Shown: piece after piece, positions 23,623 to 31,533 of the stretch
Layout: the number at the start of each line of letters is the position of its first letter
How positions within the stretch are numbered: position 1 is the stretch's first letter
Source: Clostridium sp. CAG:343
GTDB taxonomy: Bacteria > Bacillota > Clostridia > TANB77 > CAG-508
Reading direction: 5' to 3'
Length of the DNA: 32,450 nt
Assembly (NCBI GenBank): GCA_000431335.1
Contig: FR888048.1
Coordinates: forward strand, 3,020-35,469
The notes under the pieces: model-generated
The model's input: only the letters and a program-made list of their open reading frames with translations
The model's database searches: none
Told to the model about the DNA's origin: nothing
Translations under genes and position numbers: made by a program

Positions 23623-24108
23623 ATGGAAGAAAAAAATGAATTAAAAGAAAAAGTTGTTGCTATCAATAGAGTTGCTAAAGTTGTTAAAGGTGGTAGAACT
23701 TTTAGATTTAGTGCAGTTGTAGTTGTTGGTGACGAAAATGGTCATGTTGGTGTTGGAAATGGTAAAGCAGCTGAAGTTCCAGATGCTATAAAAAAGGCAA
23801 TACAAGAAGCTAAAAAGAATTTAGTAGAAGTTCCAATTGTTGAAACTACAGTACCACATGAATATGTTGGAACTTTTGGTAGTGCAAAAGTAATGTTAAA
23901 ACCAGCAGTAATAGGTACTGGAGTTATCGCAGGAGGAAGCGTTAGACCAGTATTAGAATTAGCAGGATATAAAAACATCAGAACAAAGGTAATTGGAACA
24001 AACAATCCAAGAAACGTTGTTTATGCTACAATTGAAGGATTAAAATCAATGCAAACAATTGAATCAGTAGCTAAAAAAAGAGGTAAAAAAGTAGAAGAAA
24101 TTTTATAA
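23623..24108 (+). CDS. rpsE: Ribosomal protein S5
   Basis: Small-subunit protein with an N-terminal double-stranded RNA-binding domain; it affects decoding fidelity with S4. The 161-residue product has VVAINRVAKVVKGGRTFRFSAVVVVGDENGHVGVGNGKAAEVPDAIKKA and the C-terminal domain with GGSVRPVLELAGYKNI and NPRNVVYATIEGLKSM. AAGGAGGA precedes the ATG. Only 54 bases separate it from rplO, and the usual rpmD (L30) gene is missing there. Confidence 0.97.
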   Translation: MEEKNELKEKVVAINRVAKVVKGGRTFRFSAVVVVGDENGHVGVGNGKAAEVPDAIKKAIQEAKKNLVEVPIVETTVPHEYVGTFGSAKVMLKPAVIGTGVIAGGSVRPVLELAGYKNIRTKVIGTNNPRNVVYATIEGLKSMQTIESVAKKRGKKVEEIL

Positions 24109-24162
24109 TTTGAAAAGGGGACTTATAACCCGGTTATTAATTGAAGGAGGTGCAAGGCATAA

Positions 24163-24597
24163 ATGAAACTAGACGAATTAAAACCAGCTGCAAAAAAAGT
24201 AAAAAGAAATAGAGTAGGTCGTGGTATGGCTTCTGGAAACGGAAAAACTTCAGGAAGAGGTCATAAAGGACAAAAAGCAAGAAGTGGTGGAGGAGTTAGA
24301 AGAGGATTCGAAGGTGGTCAAACACCATTATATAGAAGATTACCAAAAAGAGGATTCACTAATATTCATGCCAACACATATACAGAAGTAACATTTAAAA
24401 TGTTAAATAAAGTAAAAAATACAGATGTTACAGCTGAAAGCTTATTAGAAGAAGGAATTATTGGAAAAATCAATGATGGAATTGTAATATTAGCAACAGG
24501 TAAATTAGAGAAAAAATTAAACATTAAAGCTAAAAGATTCACAGCAAAAGCAAAAGAACAAATTGAAGCTTTAGGTGGAAAGGCTGAGGTGATTTAA
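24163..24597 (+). CDS. rplO: Ribosomal protein L15
   Basis: Late-assembly large-subunit protein. The 144-residue product shows MKLDELKPAAKKVKRNRVGRGMASGNGKTSGRGHKGQKARSGGG and PLYRRLPKRGFTN, with a C-terminal AKRFTAKAKEQIEALGGKAEVI. AAGGAGGTG lies at the usual distance. Its stop codon is immediately followed by the secY start, so the two are translationally coupled. Confidence 0.97.
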   Translation: MKLDELKPAAKKVKRNRVGRGMASGNGKTSGRGHKGQKARSGGGVRRGFEGGQTPLYRRLPKRGFTNIHANTYTEVTFKMLNKVKNTDVTAESLLEEGIIGKINDGIVILATGKLEKKLNIKAKRFTAKAKEQIEALGGKAEVI

Positions 24598-25917
24598 TTG
24601 TTTAAAACAATAAAAAATGCATTAAAAACACCTGATGTTAGAAAAAGATTATTATATACATTATTGTTAATAGTGGTATTTAGATTAGGATGTTATATCA
24701 CTGTTCCAGGAGTTAACAGTGTAGCACTAAATGAAGCTATGCAAAATACAACAGGAATAGCAGGACTAATTGATATGATTTCAGGAGGAGCGTTTTCTAG
24801 ATTTTCTCTTTTTGCAATGTCAATCAGTCCATATATAACAGCTTCTATTGTCATTCAATTATTAGGAATGATTATTCCATCTTTAGAAAAATTAACTAAA
24901 GAAGGTGGAGAAGAAGGTAGAAAGAAAATAAATAGATATACAAAGATGTTAACAATAGTATTAGCTTTAGTTGAAGGAATTGGTATTTATTTATCATATA
25001 AATCAGCTGGAATATTTGTAGACAATAGCTTTTTAACAGGATTATTAGTTGTAACAGGATTAGTTGCAGGAACATCAATGTTAATGTGGTTAGGAGAACA
25101 AATAACAGCAAAAGGAATTGGAAATGGAATATCATTGTTAATTTTTATTGGTATTATATCTAGATTACCAAGTGGAATAACAACTTTATGGAATTTAATT
25201 ATGACTGATTCTGGATTTAGTACAATCGGATTATTAACAGCAATAGCAATTGTTGTTGGAGCAATTCTATTAGTAGCAGGAGTTGTGTTTGTACAACAAG
25301 CTGAAAGAAGAGTTCCAGTACAATATTCTAAAAAAGTAGTAGGAAGAAAAATGGTTGGAGCACAAAGTACACATATTCCGCTAAAACTTGCTATGGCAGG
25401 TGTTATGCCAGTAATTTTTGCTTCATCTTTCATGACATTCCCAGCTATGATAATTCAAATTTTTGTACAAGATATAGCAAATCAAACAGGATTTTTAGCA
25501 GGACTATATAAATTTTCAATTGCTACATCAACATCAAATGTGGAAATTGGATATTCAATAGCTAATGCATTAGTTTATTTACTATTAATTATAGGATTTA
25601 CATTTTTCTATACTTATGCTACATTTAATCCAGCAGAAGTATCAAATAATATTAAGAAAAATGGTGGATTCATTCCTGGAATAAGAGCAGGAAAACCAAC
25701 AACAGAATATTTATCATCAATAATATCAAAACTTACATGGTTTGGTGGATTTTTCTTAGCATTAATAGCTATTTTACCAATGTTATTAAGATTTACAAAT
25801 CTAAATATAGCATTTGGTGGTACATCAATATTAATTGTTGTAGGTGTTGCATTAGAAACTGTTCAACAATTAGAATCACAATTGGCAATGAGACATTATA
25901 AAGGATTTTTAGAATAA
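24598..25917 (+). CDS. secY: Protein translocase subunit SecY
   Basis: Core channel of the Sec machinery, with ten membrane helices. The 439-residue product has the usual size. It starts at TTG directly on the rplO stop, using an AGGTG inside rplO. Features include the first helix after VRKRLLYTLLLIVVFRLGCYI, the plug region LIDMISGGAFSRFSLFAMSISPYITASI, a cytoplasmic loop with ERRVPVQYSKKVVGRKMVG (loop C4), and the FNPAEVSNNIKKNGGFIPGIRAGKPT segment of loop C5 that contacts SecA and the ribosome. Confidence 0.97.
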   Translation: MFKTIKNALKTPDVRKRLLYTLLLIVVFRLGCYITVPGVNSVALNEAMQNTTGIAGLIDMISGGAFSRFSLFAMSISPYITASIVIQLLGMIIPSLEKLTKEGGEEGRKKINRYTKMLTIVLALVEGIGIYLSYKSAGIFVDNSFLTGLLVVTGLVAGTSMLMWLGEQITAKGIGNGISLLIFIGIISRLPSGITTLWNLIMTDSGFSTIGLLTAIAIVVGAILLVAGVVFVQQAERRVPVQYSKKVVGRKMVGAQSTHIPLKLAMAGVMPVIFASSFMTFPAMIIQIFVQDIANQTGFLAGLYKFSIATSTSNVEIGYSIANALVYLLLIIGFTFFYTYATFNPAEVSNNIKKNGGFIPGIRAGKPTTEYLSSIISKLTWFGGFFLALIAILPMLLRFTNLNIAFGGTSILIVVGVALETVQQLESQLAMRHYKGFLE

Positions 25918-25933
25918 TATAAAAACAAAAAGA

Positions 25934-26027
25934 GGAAAGGCAAGAAAGTAAATTTGCCTTTCCAAATTGCTTTTTATATATTTAGTAATTTTTATCATGT
26001 TTATTAAATAAAAGTAAATATGATAAA
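25934..26027 (+). other. Two hairpins between secY and adk
   Basis: A 10-bp perfect stem GGAAAGGCAA/TTGCCTTTCC (25934-25943 with 25954-25963) is followed by a 13-bp stem with one G-U pair (25991-26003 with 26015-26027). Neither has a clean T run, so full termination is doubtful, but they may lower transcription from the spc part into adk-map or mark a processing site. Confidence 0.45.
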
Positions 26028-26083
26028 GATTATTGCAAAATAATAAAAATAATCTTAAAATAAATAAAGAGGAAGTGTTTTAT

Positions 26084-26752
26084 ATGATAATTATAATGTT
26101 AGGTGCACAAGGGACAGGAAAAGGAACTGTTGCAGGTTTAATAAGTGAAAAAACAAAATGGCCACAAATTTCAACAGGAGATATTTTTAGAAAGAATATA
26201 AGTGAAAAAACAGAGTTAGGGATAGAAGCAGATAAATATATATCACAGGGAAATTTAGTACCAGATGAAATAACAGTTCCTATGGTAGCAAATAGATTAA
26301 AACAAGAAGATGCTAAAGAAGGAGCGATTTTAGATGGATTTCCAAGAACAATAGAACAAGCAGAAAAATTAGATGAAATTTTAAGTGGGTTAGGAAAAAA
26401 AGTTAATTTAGTAGTCAATTTAGTAACACCAAAAGAAGAGATAATAGATAGAATGTTAACTAGAAGAGTTTGTACAAATCAAGAATGTAAAGCTACTTAT
26501 AATACAAAATTACATCCACCAAAAGTAGAAGGAATATGTGATAAATGTGGATCACCTTTAAAACAAAGAGATGATGATTCTAATCCAGAAGCAATTAAAA
26601 GAAGATTAGAAATATATGAAGAAAAAACAGCTCCATTAGTTGAATATTATCAAGAAAAAGGCGTACTAAAGACAGAAACTGTAAGTATTTCAATTAATAG
26701 AATGGGAAAAGATGTAGCAGAAGAAGTTGTTGAATCATTTAAAAATAAGTAA
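26084..26752 (+). CDS. adk: Adenylate kinase
   Basis: Converts ATP and AMP to two ADP in the cytoplasm. The product is 222 residues from the ATG at 26084, chosen because GAGGAAG lies just upstream; a longer frame from 26033 includes A+T-rich leader. It has the P-loop GAQGTGKGT (7-15), the NMP-binding ISTGDIFR, the DGFPRT motif (84-89), and a zinc lid with Cys130, Cys135, Cys152 and Cys155. The first pair is C-x4-C, rather than the usual C-x2-C; the second is C-x2-C. The fourth-position zinc site is therefore slightly altered, but all four ligands are present. Confidence 0.95.
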   Translation: MIIIMLGAQGTGKGTVAGLISEKTKWPQISTGDIFRKNISEKTELGIEADKYISQGNLVPDEITVPMVANRLKQEDAKEGAILDGFPRTIEQAEKLDEILSGLGKKVNLVVNLVTPKEEIIDRMLTRRVCTNQECKATYNTKLHPPKVEGICDKCGSPLKQRDDDSNPEAIKRRLEIYEEKTAPLVEYYQEKGVLKTETVSISINRMGKDVAEEVVESFKNK

Positions 26753-26773
26753 CAGAAAAGGGAGACGATAAAA

Positions 26774-27544
26774 TTGGTAACAATCAAATCAAAAAAAGAA
26801 GTTGAATGTATGAAAGAAGCATGCAAAGTAGTTGCTATATTATATGATAAATTAGAAAAAGAAATAAAAGTAGGAATGTCAACATGGGAAGTTGACCAAA
26901 TAGCTGAAAAAATAATAAGAAGTTTAGGTGCTATTCCAGCAGAAAAAGGATATGATGTTGGAATAAGAGGAATTCCACCATATCCAGCTTCTATATGTAT
27001 TTCTATAAATGATGAAGTTATTCATGGTGTTCCATCAAAACATAAAATTATAAAAGATGGTGATATTGTAAGTGTTGATACAGTAGCATTAAAAAAAGGA
27101 TTTAATGGAGATGCAGCAAGAACTTTTATGATAGGAAATGTATCAAAAGAAGCCAAAAGATTGGTAGATGTAACAAAGCAGGCATTTTTTGAAGGAATAA
27201 AATATGCTAAACCAGGATATAGAATTGGAGATGTTTGCCATGCAATAGGAGAATATGTACATTCACAAGGATATTCAGTTGTAAGAGAATTTCAAGGACA
27301 TGGAATTGGTAGAGAAATGCATGAAGATCCAGGTATTCCTAACTATGGAAAAGCAGGAAAAGGTATTAGATTAGAACCAGGAATGACATTAGCAATAGAA
27401 CCAATGGTAATTCAAGGAAAACCTAATATTTTAGAATTGGATGATGGATGGACAATTATAACAGAAGATGGAAGTTTAGCAGCTCATTATGAAAATACAA
27501 TATTAATTACAGAAAAAGAGCCAGAAATATTGACAATACTTTAA
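26774..27544 (+). CDS. map: Methionine aminopeptidase, type I
   Basis: Removes the N-terminal methionine from new proteins. The 256-residue product starts at TTG (26774) behind AAAGGGAGA. It keeps all five metal ligands of type I enzymes: Asp102, Asp113, His176, Glu209 and Glu240, plus the substrate-binding His84 (EVIHGVPS). Motifs are SVDTVALKKGFNGDAARTF, GHGIGREMHEDPGIP and LAIEPM. Its 3' end contains a strong promoter (see 27530-27558). The order adk-map-infA is the standard Firmicutes one, although the KOW/L14e-like gene that some place before infA is not present. Confidence 0.97.
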   Translation: MVTIKSKKEVECMKEACKVVAILYDKLEKEIKVGMSTWEVDQIAEKIIRSLGAIPAEKGYDVGIRGIPPYPASICISINDEVIHGVPSKHKIIKDGDIVSVDTVALKKGFNGDAARTFMIGNVSKEAKRLVDVTKQAFFEGIKYAKPGYRIGDVCHAIGEYVHSQGYSVVREFQGHGIGREMHEDPGIPNYGKAGKGIRLEPGMTLAIEPMVIQGKPNILELDDGWTIITEDGSLAAHYENTILITEKEPEILTIL

Positions 27545-27558
27545 GGATGATGTATAAT
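27530..27558 (+). promoter_or_regulatory. Consensus promoter overlapping the end of map
   Basis: TTGACA (27530-27535), a 17-base spacer that includes the map stop codon, and TATAAT (27553-27558). It is a perfect vegetative promoter. Transcription should start near 27565, giving a leader of about 67 nt that holds a short CACAAT/ATTGTG hairpin before infA. It would boost infA, rpmJ and the alpha operon independently of the upstream S10 promoter. Confidence 0.85.
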
Positions 27559-27631
27559 ATAGTAGTTATTATGCACAATAGCCAAATTGTGTGGCAAAAT
27601 ATAGAAAACTCTTTAATAGGAGGGGAATGAA

Positions 27632-27850
27632 TTGGCAAAAGAAGATGTTATAGAGGTAGAAGGAACAGTAGTGGAAGCACTACCAAATACTAATTTTAAA
27701 GTAGAACTTGAAAATGGACATCAAATATTAGCTCATATATCAGGTAAATTAAGAATGAACTATATAAAAATATTACCTGGAGATAAAGTAAAAGTAGAAC
27801 TTTCACCTTATGATTTGACAAGAGGTAGAATTACATGGAGAGCTAAATAA
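27632..27850 (+). CDS. infA: Translation initiation factor IF-1
   Basis: Small OB-fold factor that occupies the ribosomal A site at initiation. The 72-residue product starts at TTG (27632) behind AGGAGGGG. It has the whole IF-1 pattern: KEDVIEVEGTVVEALPNTNFKVELENGHQILAHISGKLRMNYIKILPGDKVKVELSPYDLTRGRITWR. The leader upstream contains a promoter in the end of map. Confidence 0.97.
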   Translation: MAKEDVIEVEGTVVEALPNTNFKVELENGHQILAHISGKLRMNYIKILPGDKVKVELSPYDLTRGRITWRAK

Positions 27851-27918
27851 AAAGATTTAACTAATAAAAAATTAACCCAAATATATTATTAAAAAGCAAG
27901 CCAAGGAGGTGCAAATAA

Positions 27919-28032
27919 ATGAAAGTAAGACCATCAGTAAAACCAATGTGTGACAAATGCAAAGTAATAAAAAGAAAAGGTGTAATTAGAGTTATTTGTG
28001 AAAACCCTAAACACAAACAAAGACAAGGTTAA
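27919..28032 (+). CDS. rpmJ: Ribosomal protein L36, zinc-binding type
   Basis: The smallest large-subunit protein. The 37-residue product reads MKVRPSVKPMCDKCKVIKRK and ends HKQRQG. Zinc ligands are Cys11, Cys14, Cys27 and His32. AAGGAGG lies 10 bases before the ATG. It is too short for the usual ORF threshold but fits the conserved position between infA and rpsM. Confidence 0.96.
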   Translation: MKVRPSVKPMCDKCKVIKRKGVIRVICENPKHKQRQG

Positions 28033-28049
28033 TCCTTATATTCGTTAAT

Positions 28050-28110
28050 AACACAAATGAGGTAGCGGCTGTGACTCCTTATTTTAGGAGGTACATATCG
28101 AATTTGTGTT
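28050..28110 (+). promoter_or_regulatory. Structured leader element between rpmJ and rpsM
   Basis: A perfect 9-bp stem AACACAAAT/ATTTGTGTT (28050-28058 with 28102-28110) encloses a 5-bp hairpin CTCCT/AGGAG (28075-28079 with 28086-28090) and a purine-rich bulge. The enclosed AGGAGG has no start codon at normal distance. A further CTAG/CTAG hairpin follows at about 28142-28160. The spacer is 187 bases, long for this cluster, and less A+T-rich than neighbours. By analogy with the gammaproteobacterial alpha-operon leader (bound by S4), it may control rpsM, but the structures are not the same. It is not a terminator because no strong T run follows. Confidence 0.5.
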
Positions 28111-28219
28111 TATATATATGTCTTAGAGAACTTAAAGAGGCTAGAGTAAACGCTAGTGCATTTCACCTTTGAGTATTTTTAGGACAAACAAAACAAAAAA
28201 TTTGGAGGTGCAAAAAAAT

Positions 28220-28588
28220 ATGGCTCGTATAGCAGGAGTAGATTTACCTAAAGAAAAAAGAGTAGAAATAGGACTTACATATATTTATGGAATAGGAGTA
28301 GCAAGTTCTAGAAAAATTCTTGAAAAAGCTGGTATAAATCCAGATACTAGAATTAAAGATTTAACAGATGACCAAGTAAATGATATTAGAAAAGTTATTG
28401 ATGAATCTTATACAGTTGAAGGAGACTTAAGAAGAGAAGTAGCATTAAACATAAAGAGACTTACAGAAATAGGATGCTACAGAGGATTAAGACATAGAAA
28501 AGGATTACCAGTAAGAGGTCAAAGAACAAAAACTAATGCTAGAACTAGAAAAGGTCCTAGAAAATTAGTTAGTAAAAGCAAAAAATAA
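28220..28588 (+). CDS. rpsM: Ribosomal protein S13
   Basis: Small-subunit head protein touching the P-site tRNA and the large subunit. The product is 122 residues from the ATG at 28220, behind TTGGAGGTG; a longer frame from 28169 is rejected. Motifs: ARIAGVDLPKEKRVEIGLTYIYGIG, EGDLRREVALNIKRLTEIGCYRGLRHRKGLPVRGQRTKTNARTRKG. It begins the alpha-operon part of the cluster. Confidence 0.97.
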   Translation: MARIAGVDLPKEKRVEIGLTYIYGIGVASSRKILEKAGINPDTRIKDLTDDQVNDIRKVIDESYTVEGDLRREVALNIKRLTEIGCYRGLRHRKGLPVRGQRTKTNARTRKGPRKLVSKSKK

Positions 28589-28665
28589 TAAAAATTAATC
28601 ATAAATATTAATTGATTAATCTTAAATAAAGAGTATAAAATCTTTGTAGAGGAGGAAAAAGCAAA

Positions 28666-29061
28666 ATGGCTAAAAATGTAACAACAAAAAAAGTAGCTAG
28701 AAGAAATAGAAAAAACATTGAAAAAGGTGCAGCACATATTCACTCTAGTTTTAACAATACAATAGTTACAATTACAGATACACAAGGAAATGCAATATCA
28801 TGGGGAAGTGCTGGAGAATTAGGATATAAAGGTTCTAGAAAAAGCACACCATTTGCAGCAGGTCAAGTTGCAGAAACAGCTGCTAAAGCTGCTATGGAAC
28901 ATGGATTAAAATCTGTTGAAGTATTTGTTAAAGGACCAGGTTCAGGAAGAGAAGCAGCAATTAGAGCACTTCAAACAGCTGGTTTAGAAATAAGTGCTAT
29001 CAAAGATGTAACACCAATACCACATAATGGTTGTAGACCACCAAAAAGAAGAAGAGTATAA
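28666..29061 (+). CDS. rpsK: Ribosomal protein S11
   Basis: Small-subunit platform protein near the mRNA exit. The 131-residue product shows GAAHIHSSFNNTIVTITDTQGNAISW, SAGELGYKGSRKSTPFAAGQVAETAAKAAMEHGLKSVEVFVKGPGSGREAAIRALQTAGLEI and the C-terminal DVTPIPHNGCRPPKRRRV. AGAGGAGG precedes the ATG. The 112-base spacer to rpsD has a possible long-range stem. Confidence 0.97.
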   Translation: MAKNVTTKKVARRNRKNIEKGAAHIHSSFNNTIVTITDTQGNAISWGSAGELGYKGSRKSTPFAAGQVAETAAKAAMEHGLKSVEVFVKGPGSGREAAIRALQTAGLEISAIKDVTPIPHNGCRPPKRRRV

Positions 29062-29070
29062 TTTGAAATG

Positions 29071-29154
29071 AATGATAAAGCAAAATTAAAAGGGAAATTA
29101 TTAATTAGAAAATGAGTAGATTAAATAGACTAAATTAAGATATCCCTTGTCATT
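29071..29154 (+). other. Possible long-range stem in the rpsK-rpsD spacer
   Basis: AATGA (29071-29075) and AAGGGA (29090-29095) on the left match TCCCTT (29143-29148) and TCATT (29150-29154) on the right, separated by bulges of 14 bases and 1 base. The structure would lie just upstream of the rpsD binding site and could expose or hide it. Rpsd mRNA is a known S4 target in Bacillus, so a related control is possible. The A+T richness makes chance pairing a real alternative. Confidence 0.3.
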
Positions 29155-29173
29155 AGTAGAAAGGAGTATAAAG

Positions 29174-29800
29174 ATGGCAAGATATAAAGATGAACAATGT
29201 CGTAGATGCCGTAGAGAAGGACAAAAATTGTTCTTAAAAGGTGAAAGATGTTATTCTGATAAATGTAGTATTTCAAGAAGAAATTATGCACCAGGACAAC
29301 ATGGACAAAAAAGAGCAAAACTTTCTGAATACGGAACTCAATTAAGAGAAAAACAAAAAACAAAAGCATATTATGGAGTGGGAGAAAAACAATTTAGAAA
29401 ATACTTTGAAATGGCTTCTAATAAAAAAGGTGTAACAGGTGAAAACTTATTACAAATTTTAGAAAGCAGATTAGATAATGTAGTATATAGATTAGGATTT
29501 GGAACATCTAGAGCTCAAGCAAGACAATTTGTAAACCATGCACAATTTGAAGTAAATGGTAAAAGAGTAGATATTCCATCATACTTAGTAAAACCAGGAG
29601 ATATTATCACTGTTAGAGAAAGTAAAAAAGATAACAGTACTATTAAAGTAAATGTGGAAGAATCTGCTAAAAGACCAATTCCAGCATGGCTTGAAAAAGA
29701 TAGTGAAAAATTAAGTGGTAAAGTAATTAGATTAGCATCTAGAGAAGATGTTGATATTCCAATTGAAGAGCATTTAATAGTAGAGCTTTACTCAAAATAA
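29174..29800 (+). CDS. rpsD: Ribosomal protein S4, zinc-binding type
   Basis: Primary small-subunit assembly protein and, in Bacillus and E. coli, a repressor of its own operon. The 208-residue product (start 29174, MARYKDEQC, behind AAAGGAG) has a zinc site with Cys9, Cys12, Cys26 and Cys31, at the positions known from Thermus. An S4 RNA-binding domain follows (SRLDNVVYRLGFGTSRAQARQFVNH and the GDIITVRE segment). A longer frame from 29147 is rejected because it would include the binding site. Confidence 0.97.
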   Translation: MARYKDEQCRRCRREGQKLFLKGERCYSDKCSISRRNYAPGQHGQKRAKLSEYGTQLREKQKTKAYYGVGEKQFRKYFEMASNKKGVTGENLLQILESRLDNVVYRLGFGTSRAQARQFVNHAQFEVNGKRVDIPSYLVKPGDIITVRESKKDNSTIKVNVEESAKRPIPAWLEKDSEKLSGKVIRLASREDVDIPIEEHLIVELYSK

Positions 29801-29907
29801 TAGTTAAAAATAATATGAAAGGTTTAGTCAAAACCTTACAATTTTACTTAAGGAACCTATATAGTTTAAAGAGTTTGAGATATATTCTCGAATATTAGGA
29901 GGTAAAA

Positions 29908-30855
29908 ATGATTGAATTTGAAAAGCCAAATATTGAATGTCTAGAGGTTGATGATGAAAACAACTACGCAAAATTTGTATGTGAACCATTAGAAAGAGGA
30001 TATGGAGTAACAATAGGAAATTCACTAAGAAGAATTTTGCTTTCATCACTTCCAGGTTGTAGTATTACAAGTGTAAAAATAGATGGAGTATTACATGAAT
30101 TTTCAGGTATACCAAATGTTGTAGAAGATGTACCAGAAATAATTGTTAACTTGAAAAATGTAAGATTAAAATTTGAAGAAAATGAAGAAAAGATTTTAAG
30201 AATTGATTTCAAAGGAGAAGGCGAAGTTACAGCAGCTGACATAATAACAGATGGAACAGTTGAAATATTAAATCCAGAATTACATATAGCTACAGTTTCT
30301 GAAGGTGGAAACCTAAAAATTGAAATGACAGCTGATAGAGGTAGAGGATATAACTCATCTGAAAAAAATAAAAAACCAAACCAGGATATATCAGTTCTTC
30401 CAATTGATTCTATTTATACACCTGTAAAAAAAGTAAATTATCAAGTTGAAAACACAAGAGTTGGACAAATGGTTGATTATGATAAATTGATAATTGAAGT
30501 ATGGACAGATGGAAGCTTAAAGGCACATGAAGCATTAAGTTTGGCAGCAAAAGTAATGACAGGACATTTAGAATTATTTATAGATTTATCAGAAGCTACA
30601 AAAAATACACAAGTTATGATAGAAAAAGAAGAATCTAAAAAAGAAAAAGTTTTAGAAATGTCAATTGAGGAATTGGAACTATCTGTAAGATCATTTAACT
30701 GTTTAAAAAGAGCAGGTATTGCTACAGTTGAAGATTTAACAAATAAATCAGAAACAGATATGATGAAAGTAAGAAATTTAGGTAAAAAATCATTTGATGA
30801 AGTAACAGCAAAATTACATTCATTAGGATTAGATTTTGCCAAGGAAGAAGAGTAA
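29908..30855 (+). CDS. rpoA: RNA polymerase alpha subunit
   Basis: Assembles RNA polymerase and contacts regulators and UP elements. The 315-residue product has the N-terminal domain (FVCEPLERGYGVTIGNSLRRILLSSLPGCSITSVKIDGVLHEFSGIPNVVEDVPEIIVNLKN) and the helix-hairpin-helix C-terminal domain (about 255-312: LELSVRSFNCLKRAGIATVEDLTNKSETDMMKVRNLGKKSFDEV). TTAGGAGGT precedes the ATG. The 107-base spacer from rpsD has an AAGGTTT/AAACCTT hairpin without a T run. Confidence 0.97.
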   Translation: MIEFEKPNIECLEVDDENNYAKFVCEPLERGYGVTIGNSLRRILLSSLPGCSITSVKIDGVLHEFSGIPNVVEDVPEIIVNLKNVRLKFEENEEKILRIDFKGEGEVTAADIITDGTVEILNPELHIATVSEGGNLKIEMTADRGRGYNSSEKNKKPNQDISVLPIDSIYTPVKKVNYQVENTRVGQMVDYDKLIIEVWTDGSLKAHEALSLAAKVMTGHLELFIDLSEATKNTQVMIEKEESKKEKVLEMSIEELELSVRSFNCLKRAGIATVEDLTNKSETDMMKVRNLGKKSFDEVTAKLHSLGLDFAKEEE

Positions 30856-30881
30856 AAATAGTTAAAGGAAGGTGAAATAAA

Positions 30882-31409
30882 TTGGCTACTAATAGAAAAT
30901 TAGGAAGAACAACAGACATAAGAATGGCAATGTTAAAAACTTTAACAACAGATCTTATTATGCATGGAAAAGTTGAAACAACATTAGCTAGAGCTAAAGA
31001 AGTAAAATCAATAGCTGATAGCATAATAGCACTTGCTATTAAAGAAAAAGATAACTTTGAAATGGTAGATGTTAAAGTTGTAAAAGCTAAATTAGATTCA
31101 AAAGGTAATAAAGAAACTGAATTAGTAAAAAGCAAAAATGGTAAAGAATATCTAAAAGTAGTAAAAGAAGAAACTACAGAAAAAAGACAAAAAGACATGC
31201 CAACAAGATTAAATGCTAGAAGAAAAATGATGAGAAAATTAAATAAAGTTAAAGATAGTGAAGGTAATAATGTAGATTTACCATCAAAATTATTTAATGA
31301 AATAGCTCCAAAATATGCTGATAAAAACGTAGGAGGATATACACGTATTATTAAAGCAGGTCCTAGAAGAGGAGACGGAGCAGAAGTTGCAATATTACAA
31401 CTTATATAA
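30882..31409 (+). CDS. rplQ: Ribosomal protein L17 with long insertion
   Basis: Large-subunit protein near the tunnel exit. The product is 175 residues, against about 115-130 in most bacteria. The normal N-terminus (NRKLGRTTDIRMAMLKTLTTDLIMHGKVETTLARAKEVKSIAD) and C-terminus (LPSKLFNEIAPKYADKNVGGYTRIIKAGPRRGDGAEVAILQLI) flank an insertion at about 57-107, rich in Lys, Glu and Val. I recall a comparable insertion in Lachnospiraceae-type L17, so it is probably lineage-specific rather than an error. Translation starts at TTG behind AAAGGAAGGTG. It is the last gene of the cluster before a terminator. Confidence 0.95.
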   Translation: MATNRKLGRTTDIRMAMLKTLTTDLIMHGKVETTLARAKEVKSIADSIIALAIKEKDNFEMVDVKVVKAKLDSKGNKETELVKSKNGKEYLKVVKEETTEKRQKDMPTRLNARRKMMRKLNKVKDSEGNNVDLPSKLFNEIAPKYADKNVGGYTRIIKAGPRRGDGAEVAILQLI

Positions 31410-31432
31410 TTAAAATGAATATAAATAAAGAT

Positions 31433-31466
31433 AAATAGGGGATTTTTAACTAAATTCTCTATTTTT
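31433..31466 (+). terminator. Terminator of the ribosomal protein cluster
   Basis: A 13-bp stem with two G-U pairs (31433-31445 with 31452-31464) and a T run ends the S10-spc-alpha transcript 24 bases after the rplQ stop. Confidence 0.8.
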
Positions 31467-31533
31467 ATTTAAATATGTTTTATAAAATCTAAATTAAGTT
31501 TCAGTATTTTTTGTATACAGATGAGGAGAAAAT

